Origin: Apostichopus japonicus
Taxonomy: Eukaryota; Echinodermata; Holothuroidea; Aspidochirotida; Stichopodidae
Assembly: GCF_037975245.1 (NCBI RefSeq)
Contig: NC_092580.1
Location: 8,965,001 to 9,029,000, forward strand
DNA length: 64,000 nucleotides
Reading direction: 5' to 3'
Below the pieces are notes generated by a model. That model was not told where the DNA came from. It searched no databases and worked only from the letters and a program-made list of their open reading frames with translations. This document shows positions 27,184-41,041 of this stretch, in pieces. The translations under genes were made by a program, and so were the position numbers. Each line of letters opens with the position of its first letter. Position 1 is the first letter of the stretch.

Positions 27184-30100
27184 TCAAATGTTCGACAACG
27201 ATTAGCCGAATATGCGATTCCTGTCAATCGAATGTTCGACAACCATCAATCGAATGTGCGACACAGATCAATCGAATGTGCGACACCTATCAATCGAATG
27301 TGCGACACAGATCAATCGAATATACGACACCTATCAATCAAATGTGCGATATGGATCCACCATCAATCGAATGTTCGACACCCATCAATCGAATGTCCGA
27401 CAACCATCAACCGAATGTGCGACATCGATCAATCGAATGTTCGACACCTATCAATCGAATATACGACACCGATCAATCGAATGTGCGACACCCATTAATC
27501 GAATGTCCGACAACCATTAATCGAATGTTCGACAACGATCAGCCGAATATGCGACACCCATTAATCGAATGTTCGACACTGATCAATCGAATTTGCGGCA
27601 CAGATCAATCGAATGTTCGACACCAATCGACCGAATGTGCGACAACCATCAATCGAATGTGCGACACCAATTAAACGAATGTTCGACACCGATTAAACGA
27701 ATGTTCGACACCGATCAATCGAATGTGCGACACCTATCAATCAAATGTGCGACACCGATCAATCGAATGTTCGACACCCATCAATCGAATGTTCGACACC
27801 CATCAATCGAATGTTCGACACCGATCAATCGAATGTTCGACACCCATCAATCGAATGTTCGACACCCATCAATCGAATGTTCGACACCGATCAATCGAAT
27901 GTTCGACACCGATCAATCGAATGTTCGACACCGATCAATCGAATGTTCGACACCCATCAATCGAATGTTCGACACCGATCAATCGAATGTTCGACACCGA
28001 TCAATCAAATGTTCGACACCGATCAATCGAATGTTCGACACCGATCAATCGAATTTGCGGCACCGATCAATCAAATGTTTGGCACCGGTCAATCGAATGT
28101 TCGACACCGATCAATCGAATGTTCGACACCAATCGACCGAATGTGCGACAACCATCAATCGAATGTGCGACACCAATTAAACGAATGTTCGACACCGATT
28201 AAACGAATGTTCAACACCGATCAATCGAATGTGCGACACCTATCAATCAAATGTGCGACACCGATCAATCGAATGTTCGACACCCATCAATCGAATGTTC
28301 GACACCCATCAATCGAATGTTCGACACCGATCAATCGAATGTTCGACACCGATCAATCGAATGTTCGACACCGATCAATCGAATGTTCGACACCCATCAA
28401 TGGAATGTTCGACACCGATCAATCGAATGTTCGACACCGATCAATCGAATGTTCGACACCCATCAATCGAATGTGCGACATGGATCAATCAAAGGTTCGA
28501 CACCGATCAATCGAATGGTAGACACCGATCAATCGAATTTGCGGCACCGATCAATCAAATATGTGGCACCGATCAATCGAATGTTCGACACCGATCAATC
28601 GAATGTTCGACACCCATCAATCGAATGTTCGACACCCATTAATCGAATGTTCGACACCGATCAATCGAATGTTCGACACCCATCAATCGAATGTTCGACA
28701 CCGGTAAATCGAATGTGCGGTACCGATGAATCGAATATGCGACACCCATTAATCGAATGTTCGACACCGATCAATCGAATGTTCGACAACCATCAAACGA
28801 ATGTGCGACACCCATCAATCGAATGTGCGACACCCATTAATCGAATGTCCGACAACCATCAATCGAATGTTCGACAACGATCAATCGAATGTGCGACATG
28901 GATCAATCAAATGTTCGACACCTATCATTCGAATGTTCGACACCGATCAATCGAATTTGCGGCACCGATCAATCGAATTTGCGGCACCGATCAATCAAAT
29001 GTGTGGCACCGATCAATCGAATGTTCGACACCGATCAATCGAATGTTCGACACCCATCAATCGAATGTTCGACACCGATCAATCGAATGTTCGACACCGA
29101 TCAATCGAATATACGACACCGATCAATCGAATGTGCGACACCCATTAATCGAATGTCCGACACCGATCAATCGAATTAGCGGCACCGATCAATCAAATGT
29201 GTGGCACCGATCAATCGAATGTTCGACACCGATCAATCGAATGTTCGACACCCATCAATCGAATGTTCGACACCCATTAATCGAATCTTCGACACCGATC
29301 AATCGAATGTTCGACACCGATCAATCGAATGTTCGACACCCATCAATCGAATGTTCGACACCCATCGATCGAATGTTCGACACCGATCAATCGAATGTTC
29401 GACACCGATCAATCGAATGTTCGACACCCATCAATCGAATGTGCGACACCCATCAATCGAATGTTCGACACCCATCAATCGAATGTGCCACACCTATCAA
29501 TCGAATGTGCGACACAGATCAATCGAATGTTCGACACCGATCAATCGAATATACGACACCTATCAATCAAATGTGCGACATGGATCAATCCAATGTTCGA
29601 CACCGATCAATCGAATGTTCGACACCGATCAATTGAATTTGCGGCACCGATCAATCGAATGTTCGACACCAATCGACCGAATGTGCGACAACCATCAATC
29701 GAATGTGCGACACCAATTAAACGAATGTTCGACACCGATTAAACGAATGTTCGACACCGATCAATCGAATGTGCGACACCTATCAATCAAATGTGCGACA
29801 CCGATCAATCGAATGTTCGACAACCATCAATCGAATGTTCGACACCCATCAATCAAATGTTCGACACCGATCAATCGAATGTTCGACACCCATCAATCGA
29901 ATGTTCGACACCCATCAATCGAATGTTCGACACCCATCAATCGAATGTTCGACACCCATCAATCGAATGTTCGACACCGATAAATCGAATGTTTGACACC
30001 CATCAATCGAATGTTCGACACCCATCAATCGAATGTGCGACACCGATCAATCAAATGTTCGACACCGATCAATCGAATGTTCGACACCCATCAATCGAAT

Positions 30101-30595
30101 GTTCGACACCGATCAATCGAATGTGCGACACAGATCAATCGAATGTCCGACAACCATCAACCGAATGTGCGACATCGATCAATCGAATGTTCGACACCGA
30201 TCAATCGAATGTGCGACACCTATCAATCAAATGTGTGGCACCGATCAATCGAATGTTCGACACCGATCAATCGAATGTTCGACACCCATCAATCGAATGT
30301 TCGACACCGATCAATCGAATGTGCGACACAGATCAATCGAATGTCCGACAACCATCAATCGAATGTTCGACACCGATCAATCGAATGTTCGACACCCATC
30401 AATCGAATGTTCGACACCGATCAATCGAATGTTCGACACCCATCAATCGAATGTTCGACACCCATCAATCGAATGTGCGACACCGATCAATCAAATGTTC
30501 GACACCGATCAATCGAATGTTCGACACTGATCAATCGAATTTGCGGCACCGATCAATCAAATGTTTGGCACCGGTCAATCGAATGTTCGACACCG
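27184..30595 (+). repeat. Mosaic satellite segment between the 4.3-kb and 3.5-kb repeats
   Basis: It has no tandem structure of its own. The part 27.2-28.2 kb follows the order seen at 23.3-24.2 kb, with the last GGATCC stub at 27355. The part 28.2-29.2 kb follows 32.9-33.8 kb, sharing the rare CATCAATGGAATG unit (28,401 and 33,064). The part 29.2-29.8 kb follows 33.9-34.3 kb. It reads as a junction zone stitched from the neighbouring domains. I see no gene in it. Confidence 0.75.
27355..27361 (+). repeat. Last 7-bp stub
   Basis: A third right-flank type: ATCAATCGAATGTTCGACACCC. The ACAGATC monomer on the left is joined directly to AATATACG, one monomer shorter than usual. No GGATCC occurs right of here. 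Confidence 0.95.
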
Positions 30596-33500
30596 ATCAA
30601 TCGAATGTTCGACACCAATCGACCGAATGTGCGACAACCATCAATCGAATGTGCGACACCAATTAAACGAATGTTCGACACCGATTAAAGGAATGTTCAA
30701 CACCGATCAATCGAATGTGCGACACCTATCAATCAAATGTGCGACACCGATCAATCGAATGTTCGACACCCATCAATCGAATGTTCGACACCCATGAATC
30801 GAATGTTCGACACCGATCAATCGAATGTTCGACACCGATCAATCGAATGTTCGACACCCATTAATCGAATGTTCGACACCCATCAATCGAATGTTCGACA
30901 CCGATCAATCGAATGTTCGACACCCATCAATCGAATGTTCGACACCCATCAATCGAATGTTCGACACCGATCAATCGAATGTGCGACACAGATCAATCGA
31001 ATGTCCGACAACCATCAACCGAATGTGCGACATCGATCAATCGAATGTTCGACACCGATCAATCGAATGTGCGACACCTATCAATCAAATGTGTGGCACC
31101 GATCAATCGAATGTTCGACACCGATCAATCGAATGTTCGACACCCATCAATCGAATGTTCGACACCGATCAATCGAATGTGCGACACAGATCAATCGAAT
31201 GTCCGACAACCATCAATCGAATGTTCGACACCGATCAATCGAATGTTCGACACCCATCAATCGAATGTTCGACACCGATCAATCGAATGTTCGACACCCA
31301 TCAATCGAATGTTCGACACCCATCAATCGAATGTGCGACACCGATCAATCAAATGTTCGACACCGATCAATCGAATGTTCGACACCGATCAATCGAATTT
31401 GCGGCACCGATCAATCAAATGTTTGGCACCGGTCAATCGAATGTTCGACACCGATCAATCGAATGTTCGACACCAATCGACCGAATGTGCGACAACCATC
31501 AATCGAATGTGCGACACCAATTAAACGAATGTTCGACACCGATTAAACGAATGTTCAACACCGATCAATCGAATGTGCGACACCTATCAATCAAATGTGC
31601 GACACCGATCAATCGAATGTTCGACACCCATCAATCGAATGTTCGACACCCATGAATCGAATGTTCGACACCGATCAATCGAATGTTCGACACCGATCAA
31701 TCGAATGTTCGACACCCATCAATCGAATGTTCGACACCCATCAATCGAATGTTCGACACCGATCAATCGAATGTTCGGCACCGATCAATCAAATGTGTGG
31801 CACCGATCAATCGAATGTTCGACGCCGATCAATCGAATGTTCGACACCTATCAACCGAATGTGCGACACAGATCAATCGATGTGCTACACCGATTAAACG
31901 AATGTTCGACACCGATCAATCGAATGTGCTGCACCGATTAAGCGAATGTTCGACACCGGTCAATCGAATGTACGACACCTATCAATCAAATGTGCGACAT
32001 GGATCAATCAAATCTTCGACACCGATCAATCGAATGTTCGACACCGATCAATAGAATTTGCGGCACCGATCAATCAAATGTGTGGCACCGATCAATCGAA
32101 TGTTCGACACCGATCAATCGAATGTTCGACACCGATCAATCGAATGTTCGACACCCATTAATCGAATGTTCGACACCGATCAATCGAATGTTCGACACCG
32201 ATCAATCGAATGTTCGACACCCATCAATCGAATGTTCGACACCCATTAATCGAATGTTCGACACCGATCAATCGAATGTTCGACACCGATCAATCGAATG
32301 TTCGACACCCATCAATCGAATGTTCGACACCCATCAATCGAATGTTCGACACCCATCAATCGAATGTTCGACACCCATCAATCGATTGTTCGACACCCAT
32401 CAATCGAATGTGCGACACACATCAATCGATGTGCTACACCGATTAAACGAAAGTTCGACACCGGTAAAATCGAATGTGCGGTACCAATGAATCGAATATG
32501 CGACACCCATTAATCGAATGTTCGACACCGATCAATCGAATGTTCGACAACCATCAAACGAAAGTGCGACACCCATCAATCGAATGTTCGACACCGATCA
32601 ATCGAATGTTCGACACCCATCAATCGAATGTTCGACACCGATCAATCGAATGTGCGACACCGATCAATCAAATGTTCGACACCGATCAATCGAATGTTCG
32701 ACACCGATCAATCGAATTTGCGGCACCGATCAATCAAATGTTTGGCACCGGTCAATCGAATGTTCGACACCGATCAATCGAATGTTCGACACCAATCGAC
32801 CGAATGTGCGACAACCATCAATCGAATGTGCGACACCAATTAAACGAATGTTCGACACCGATTAAACGAATGTTCAACACCGATCAATCGAATGTGCGAC
32901 ACCTATCAATCAAATGTGCGACACCGATCAATCGAATGTTCGACACTTATCAATCGAATGTTCGACACCCATGAATCGAATGTTCGACACCGATCAATCG
33001 AATGTTCGACACCGATCAATCGAATGTTCGACACCGATCAATCGAATGTTCGACACCCATCAATGGAATGTTCGACACCGATCAATCGAATGTTCGACAC
33101 CGATCAATCGAATGTTCGACACCCATCAATCGAATGTGCGACATGGATCAATCAAAGGTTCGACACCGATCAATCGAATGTTCGACACCGATCAATCGAA
33201 TTTGCGGCACCGATCAATCAAATGTGTGGCACCGATCAATCGAATGTTCGACACCGATCAATCGAATGTTCGACACCTATCAACCGAATGTGCGACACAG
33301 ATCAATCGATGTGCTACACCGATTAAACGAATGTTCGACACCGATCAATCGAATGTGCTGCACCGATTAAGCGAATGTTCGACACCGGTCAATCGAATAT
33401 ACGACACCTATCAATCAAATGTGCGACATGGATCAATCAAATCTTCGACACCGATCAATCGAATGTTCGACACCGATCAATCGAATTTGCGGCACCGATC

Positions 33501-34223
33501 AATCAAATGTGTGGCACCGATCAATCGAATGTTCGACACCGATCAATCGAATGTTCGACACCCATCAATCGAATGTTCGACACCCATTAATCGAATGTTC
33601 GACACCGATCAATCGAATGTTCGACACCCATCAATCGAATGTTCGACACCGGTAAATCGAATGTGCGGTACCGATGAATCGAATATGCGACACCCATTAA
33701 TCGAATGTTCGACACCGATCAATCGAATGTTCGACAACCATCAAACGAATGTGCGACACCCATCAATCGAATGTGCGACACCCATTAATCGAATGTCCGA
33801 CAACCATCAATCGAATGTTCGACAACGATCAATCGAATGTGCGACATGGATCAATCAAATGTTCGACACCGATCAATCGAATGTTCGACACCGATCAATC
33901 GAATTAGCGGCACCGATCAATCAAATGTGTGGCACCGATCAATCGAATGTTCGACACCGATCAATCGAATGTTCGACACCCATCAATCGAATGTTCGACA
34001 CCCATTAATCGAATCTTCGACACCGATCAATCGAATGTTCGACACCGATCAATCGAATGTTCGACACCCATCAATCGACTGTTCGACACCCATCGATCGA
34101 ATGTTCGACACCGATCAATCGAATGTTCGACACCGATCAATCGAATGTTCGACACCCATCAATCGAATGTTCGACACCCATCAATCGAATGTTCGACACC
34201 GATCAATCGAATTTGCGGCACCG
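30596..34223 (+). repeat. 3.6-kb tandem duplication, copy 1
   Basis: It is 3,628 bp. It starts at the monomer before CAATCGACCG (30618), followed by the rare GATTAAAGGAATGTTCAACACC pair. Relative to copy 2 it has six more monomers between about 30.9 and 31.05 kb (offset falls from 3,628 to 3,496). It contains 21-bp units at 31872 and 33301 and the 21+22+23 trio at 32421. Confidence 0.9.
32421..32486 (+). repeat. Compensated trio of 21, 22 and 23 bp
   Basis: A 21-bp CGATGTGCTACACC unit preceded by ACACATC, then a 22-bp ATTAAACGAAAGTTCG unit, then a 23-bp GTAAAATCG unit ending GGTACC. The total is 66 bp, so the register is unchanged outside. This copy uniquely has GGTACCAATG where the others have GGTACCGATG. 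Confidence 0.9.
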
Positions 34224-37200
34224 ATCAATCGAATGTTCGACACCAATCGACCGAATGTGCGACAACCATCAATCGAATGTGCGACACCAATTAAACGAAT
34301 GTTCGACACCGATTAAAGGAATGTTCAACACCGATCAATCGAATGTGCGACACCTATCAATCAAATGTGCGACACCGATCAATCGAATGTTCGACACCCA
34401 TCAATCGAATGTTCGACACCCATGAATCGAATGTTCGACACCGATCAATCGAATGTTCGACACCGATCAATCGAATGTTCGACACCCATTAATCGAATGT
34501 TCGACACCCATCAATCGAATGTTCGACATCGATCAATCGAATGTTCGACACCGATCAATCGAATGTGCGACACCTATCAATCAAATGTGTGGCACCGATC
34601 AATCGAATGTTCGACACCGATCAATCGAATGTTCGACACCCATCAATCGAATGTTCGACACCGATCAATCGAATGTGCGACACAGATCAATCGAATGTCC
34701 GACAACCATCAATCGAATGTTCGACACCGATCAATCGAATGTTCGACACCCATCAATCGAATGTTCGACACCGATCAATCGAATGTTCGACACCCATCAA
34801 TCGAATGTTCGACACCCATCAATCGAATGTGCGACACCGATCAATCAAATGTTCGACACCGATCAATCGAATGTTCGACACCGATCAATCGAATTTGCGG
34901 CACCGATCAATCAAATGTTTGGCACCGGTCAATCGAATGTTCGACACCGATCAATCGAATGTTCGACACCAATCGACCGAATGTGCGACAACCATCAATC
35001 GAATGTGCGACACCAATTAAACGAATGTTCGACACCGATTAAACGAATGTTCAACACCGATCAATCGAATGTGCGACACCTATCAATCAAATGTGCGACA
35101 CCGATCAATCGAATGTTCGACACCCATCAATCGAATGTTCGACACCCATGAATCGAATGTTCGACACCGATCAATCGAATGTTCGACACCGATCAATCGA
35201 ATGTTCGACACCCATCAATCGAATGTTCGACACCCATCAATCGAATGTTCGACACCGATCAATCGAATGTTCGGCACCGATCAATCAAATGTGTGGCACC
35301 GATCAATCGAATGTTCGACGCCGATCAATCGAATGTTCGACACCTATCAACCGAATGTGCGACACAGATCAATCGATGTGCTACACCGATTAAACGAATG
35401 TTCGACACCGATCAATCGAATGTGCTGCACCGATTAAGCGAATGTTCGACACCGGTCAATCGAATGTACGACACCTATCAATCAAATGTGCGACATGGAT
35501 CAATCAAATCTTCGACACCGATCAATCGAATGTTCGACACCGATCAATAGAATTTGCGGCACCGATCAATCAAATGTGTGGCACCGACCAATCGAATGTT
35601 CGACACCGATCAATCGAATGTTCGACACCCATCAATCGAATGTTCGACACCCATTAATCGAATGTTCGACACCGATCAATCGAATGTTCGACACCGATCA
35701 ATCGAATGTTCGACACCCATCAATCGAATGTTCGACACCCATTAATCGAATGTTCGACACCGATCAATCGAATGTTCGACACCGATCAATCGAATGTTCG
35801 ACACCCATCAATCGAATGTTCGACACCCATCAATCGAATGTTCGACACCCATCAATCGAATGTTCGACACCCATCAATCGAATGTTCGACACCCATCAAT
35901 CGAATGTGCGACACACATCAATCGATGTGCTACACCGATTAAACGAAAGTTCGACACCGGTAAAATCGAATGTGCGGTACCGATGAATCGAATATGCGAC
36001 ACCCATTAATCGAATGTTCGACACCGATCAATCGAATGTTCGACAACCATCAAACGAAAGTGCGACACCCATCAATCGAATGTTCGACACCGATCAATCG
36101 AATGTTCGACACCCATCAATCGAATGTTCGACACCGATCAATCGAATGTGCGACACCGATCAATCAAATGTTCGACACCGATCAATCGAATGTTCGACAC
36201 CGATCAATCGAATTTGCGGCACCGATCAATCAAATGTTTGGCACCGGTCAATCGAATGTTCGACACCGATCAATCGAATGTTCGACACCAATCGACCGAA
36301 TGTGCGACAACCATCAATCGAATGTGCGACACCAATTAAACGAATGTTCGACACCGATTAAACGAATGTTCAACACCGATCAATCGAATGTGCGACACCT
36401 ATCAATCAAATGTGCGACACCGATCAATCGAATGTTCGACACTTATCAATCGAATGTTCGACACCCATGAATCGAATGTTCGACACCGATCAATCGAATG
36501 TTCGACACCGATCAATCGAATGTTCGACACCGATCAATCGAATGTTCGACACCCATCAATGGAATGTTCGACACCGATCAATCGAATGTTCGACACCGAT
36601 CAATCGAATGTTCGACACCCATCAATCGAATGTGCGACATGGATCAATCAAAGGTTCGACACCGATCAATCGAATGTTCGACACCGATCAATCGAATTTG
36701 CGGCACCGATCAATCAAATGTGTGGCACCGATCAATCGAATGTTCGACACCGATCAATCGAATGTTCGACACCTATCAACCGAATGTGCGACACAGATCA
36801 ATCGATGTGCTACACCGATTAAACGAATGTTCGACACCGATCAATCGAATGTGCTGCACCGATTAAGCGAATGTTCGACACCGGTCAATCGAATATACGA
36901 CACCTATCAATCAAATGTGCGACATGGATCAATCAAATCTTCGACACCGATCAATCGAATGTTCGACACCGATCAATCGAATTTGCGGCACCGATCAATC
37001 AAATGTGTGGCACCGATCAATCGAATGTTCGACACCGATCAATCGAATGTTCGACACCCATCAATCGAATGTTCGACACCCATTAATCGAATGTTCGACA
37101 CCGATCAATCGAATGTTCGACACCCATCAATCGAATGTTCGACACCGGTAAATCGAATGTGCGGTACCGATGAATCGAATATGCGACACCCATTAATCGA

Positions 37201-37719
37201 ATGTTCGACACCGATCAATCGAATGTTCGACAACCATCAAACGAATGTGCGACACCCATCAATCGAATGTGCGACACCCATTAATCGAATGTCCGACAAC
37301 CATCAATCGAATGTTCGACAACGATCAATCGAATGTGCGACATGGATCAATCAAATGTTCGACACCGATCAATCGAATGTTCGACACCGATCAATCGAAT
37401 TAGCGGCACCGATCAATCAAATGTGTGGCACCGATCAATCGAATGTTCGACACCGATCAATCGAATGTTCGACACCCATCAATCGAATGTTCGACACCCA
37501 TTAATCGAATCTTCGACACCGATCAATCGAATGTTCGACACCGATCAATCGAATGTTCGACACCCATCAATCGACTGTTCGACACCCATCGATCGAATGT
37601 TCGACACCGATCAATCGAATGTTCGACACCGATCAATCGAATGTTCGACACCCATCAATCGAATGTTCGACACCCATCAATCGAATGTTCGACACCGATC
37701 AATCGAATTTGCGGCACCG
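34224..37719 (+). repeat. 3.5-kb tandem duplication, copy 2
   Basis: It is 3,496 bp, or 159 monomers minus the two 21-bp units at 35368 and 36797. It stays nearly identical to copy 1: 36,410-37,504 and 32,914-34,008 give the same translation throughout. Differences seen include GACCAATCG at about 35,587, GGTACCGATG where copy 1 has GGTACCAATG (32,481-32,490), and a standard CGAATG where copy 1 has CGATTG at about 32,384. Matching continues about 90 bp past the copy end. Confidence 0.9.
35917..35982 (+). repeat. Compensated 21+22+23 trio, 3.5-kb copy 2
   Basis: This is the partner of the trio at 32421 (+3,496). It also has the CGAAAGTTCG middle unit, shared only with 54479 and 63561. Confidence 0.9.
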
Positions 37720-38395
37720 ATCAATCGAATGTTCGACACCAATCGACCGAATGTGCGACAACCATCAATCGAATGTGCGACACCAATTAAACGAATGTTC
37801 GACACCGATTAAACGAATGTTCGACACCGATCAATCGAATGTGCGACACCTATCAATCAAATGTGCGACACCGATCAATCGAATGTTCGACACCCATCAA
37901 TCGAATGTTCGACACCCATCAATCGAATGTTCGACACCGATCAATCGAATGTTCGACACCCATCAATCGAATGTTCGACACCCATTAATCGAATCTTCGA
38001 CACCGATCAATCGAATGTTCGACACCGATCAATCGAATGTTCGACACCCATCAATCGACTGTTCGACACCCATCGATCGAATGTTCGACACCGATCAATC
38101 GAATGTTCGACACCGATCAATCGAATGTTCGACACCCATCAATCGAATGTTCGACACCCATCAATCGAATGTTCGACACCGATCAATCGAATTTGCGGCA
38201 CCGATCAATCGAATGTTCGACACCAATCGACCGAATGTGCGACAACCATCAATCGAATGTGCGACACCAATTAAACGAATGTTCGACACCGATTAAACGA
38301 ATGTTCGACACCGATCAATCGAATGTGCGACACCTATCAATCAAATGTGCGACACCGATCAATCGAATGTTCGACACCCATCAATCGAATGTTCG
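37428..38395 (+). repeat. Tandem duplication of a 484-bp block (22 monomers)
   Basis: The blocks 37,428-37,911 and 37,912-38,395 match base for base as far as I can compare, including the private CATCAATCGACTG units (near 37,570 and 38,054) and the ATCGATCG unit. A further CAATCGACCG unit at 38710 keeps the 484-bp spacing, but the monomers before it have diverged, so any third copy is partial. Confidence 0.85.
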
Positions 38396-39699
38396 ACACC
38401 CATCAATCGAATGTTCGACACCGATCAATCGAATGTTCGACACCCATCAATCGAATGTTCGACACCCATCAATCGAATGTTCGAAACCCATCAATCGAAT
38501 GTTCGACACCGATCAATCGAATGTTCGACACCCATCAATCGAATGTTCGACACCGATCAATCGAATGTGCGACACCTATCAATCGAATGTGCGACACAGA
38601 TCAATCGAATGTTCGACACCGATCAATCGAATATACGACACCGATCAATCGAATGTTCGACACCGATCAATCGAATTTGCGGCACCGATCAATCGAATGT
38701 TCGACACCAATCGACCGAATGTGCGACAACCATCAATCGAATGTGCGACACCAATTAAACGAATGTTCGACACCGATTAAACGAATGTTCGACACCGATC
38801 AATCGAATGTGCGACACCTATCAATCAAATGTGCGACACCGATCAATCGAATGTTCGACACCCATCAATCGAATGTTCGACACCGATCAATCGAATGTTC
38901 GACACCCATCAATCGAATGTTCGACACCCATCAATCGAATGTTCGACACCCATCAATCGAATGTTCGACACCCATCAATCGAATGTTCGACACCGATCAA
39001 TCGAATGTTCGACACCCATCAATCGAATGTTCGACACACATCAATCGAATGTGCGACACCTATCAATCGAATGTGCGACACAGATCAATCGAATGTTCGA
39101 CACCGATCAATCGAATATACGACACCTATCAATCAAATGTGCGACATGGATCAATCCAATGTTCGACACCGATGAATCGAATGTTCGACACCGATCAATC
39201 GAATTTGCGGCACCGATCAATCGAATGTTCGACACCAATCGACCGAATGTGCGACAACCATCAATCGAATGTGCGACACCAATTAAACGAATGTTCGACA
39301 CCGATTAAACGAATGTTCGACACCGATCAATCGAATGTGCGACACCTATCAATCAAATGTGCGACACCGATCAATCGAATGTTCGACAACCATCAATCGA
39401 ATGTTCGACACCCATCAATCGAATGTTCGACACCCATTAATCGAATGTTCGACACCGATCAATCGAATGTTCGACACCGATCAATCGAATGTTCGACACC
39501 CATCAATCGAATGTTCGACACCCATCAATCGAATGTTCGACACCGATCAATCGAATGTTCGACACCGATCAATCGAATGTTCGACACAGATCAATCGAAT
39601 GTTCGACACCCATCAATCGAATGTTCGACACCCATCAATCGAATGTTCGACACCCATCAATCGAATGTTCGACACCCATCAATCGAATGTGCGACACAC
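38396..39699 (+). repeat. Mosaic satellite, 38.4-39.7 kb
   Basis: It has CAATCGACCG cassettes at 38710 and 39238 with the same CCTATCAATCAAATG / standard run / AATATACG / GACATGG order as the 35/36-unit repeats of domain I. Single-site oddities are TTCGAAACCC at about 38,482, GACACACATCAATCG at about 39,035 and ACACAGATC in a T14 unit at about 39,586. I see no gene. Confidence 0.75.
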
Positions 39700-39765
39700 A
39701 TCAATCGATGTGCTACACCGATTAAACGAATGTTCGACACCGGTAAAATCGAATGTGCGGTACCG
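39700..39765 (+). repeat. Compensated 21+22+23 trio at 39.7 kb
   Basis: The middle unit is the ordinary CGAATGTTCG, as in all the domain IV trios. Confidence 0.9.
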
Positions 39766-40730
39766 ATGAATCGAATATGCGACACCCATTAATCGAATGT
39801 TCGACACCGATCAATCGAATGTTCGACAACCATCAAACGAATGTGCGACACCCATCAATCGAATGTGCGACACCCATTAATCGAATGTCCGACAACCATC
39901 AATCGAATGTTCGACAACGATCAGCCGAATATGCGACCCCTATCAATCGAATGTTCGACAACCATCAATCGAATGTGCGACATGGATCAATCGAATGTTC
40001 GACACCTATCAATCGAATGTTCGACACCGATCAATCGAATTTGCGGCACCGATCAATCGAATTTGCGGCACCGATCAATCAAATGTGTGGCACCGATCAA
40101 TCGAATGTTCGACACCGATCAATCGAATGTTCGACACCCATCAATCGAATGTTCGACACCGATCAATCGAATATACGACACCGATCAATCGAATGTTCGA
40201 CACCCATTAATCGAATGTCCGACAACCATTAATCGAATGTTCGACAACGATCAGCCGAATATGCGATTCCTGTCAATCGAATGTTCGACAACCATCAATC
40301 GAATGTGCGACACAGATCAATCGAATGTGCGAGACCTATCAATCGAATGTGCGACACAGATCAATCGAATGTTCGACACCGATCAATCGAATATACGACA
40401 CCTATGAATCAAATGTGCGACATGGATCAATCCAATGTTCGACACCGATCAATCGAATGTTCGACACCGATCAATCGAATTAGCGGCACCGATCAATCAA
40501 ATGTGTGGCACCGATCAATCGAATGTTCGACACCGATCAATCGAATGTTCGACACCGATCAATCGAATGTTCGACACCCATTAATCGAATCTTCGACACC
40601 GATCAATCGAATGTTCGACACCGATCAATCGAATGTTCGACACCAATCAATCGAATGTTCGACACCCATCGATCGAATGTTCGACACCGATCAATCGAAT
40701 GTTCGACACCCATCAATCGAATGTTCGACA
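39700..40730 (+). repeat. Founder-like copy of the segment duplicated at 44.5 and 47.6 kb
   Basis: It starts with the 21+22+23 trio and the GGTACCGATG unit. It matches 44,450-45,290 at +4,750 bp and 47,529-48,560 at +7,829 bp. It shares CCTATGAATCAAATG (about 40,404) with the 48.2-kb copy but not with the 45.1-kb copy, which has CCTATCAATC. Confidence 0.8.
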
Positions 40731-41041
40731 CCGATCAATCGAATTTGCGGCACCGATCAATCGAATGTTCGACACCAATCGACCGAATGTGCGACACCGA
40801 TCAATCGAATGTGCGACACCAATCAATCGAATGTTCGACACCAATCAATCGAATGTTCGACACCCATCGATCGAATGTTCGACACCGATCAATCGAATGT
40901 TCGACACCCATCAATCGAATGTTCGACACCGATCAATCGAATTTGCGGCACCGATCAATCGAATGTTCGACACCAATCGACCGAATGTGCGACAACCATC
41001 AATCGAATGTGCGACACCAATTAAACGAATGTTCGACACCG
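40646..41041 (+). repeat. 198-bp (nine-monomer) tandem duplication
   Basis: The CAATCAATCG units at 40646 and 40844 and the CAATCGACCG units at 40778 and 40976 are each 198 bp apart. Both blocks run CAATCAATCG, CATCGATCG, standard, AATTTGCGG, CAATCGACCG. Block 1 ends with a CGATCAATCG / CAATCAATCG pair where block 2 has the usual CATCAATCG / CAATTAAACG. Confidence 0.85.

Noticed and set aside
8258-27361. Mobile element at the GGATCC stubs
   Set aside because: No terminal repeats, target-site duplications or foreign sequence. The stub is a monomer shortened by 15 bp and copied with its surroundings.
30596-37719. Assembly duplication as explanation of the near-identical kilobase copies
   Set aside because: Not excluded, but copies differ by whole-monomer steps and by a few substitutions, and oddities appear at consistent offsets, which argues for real duplication. 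Spanning long reads would decide.
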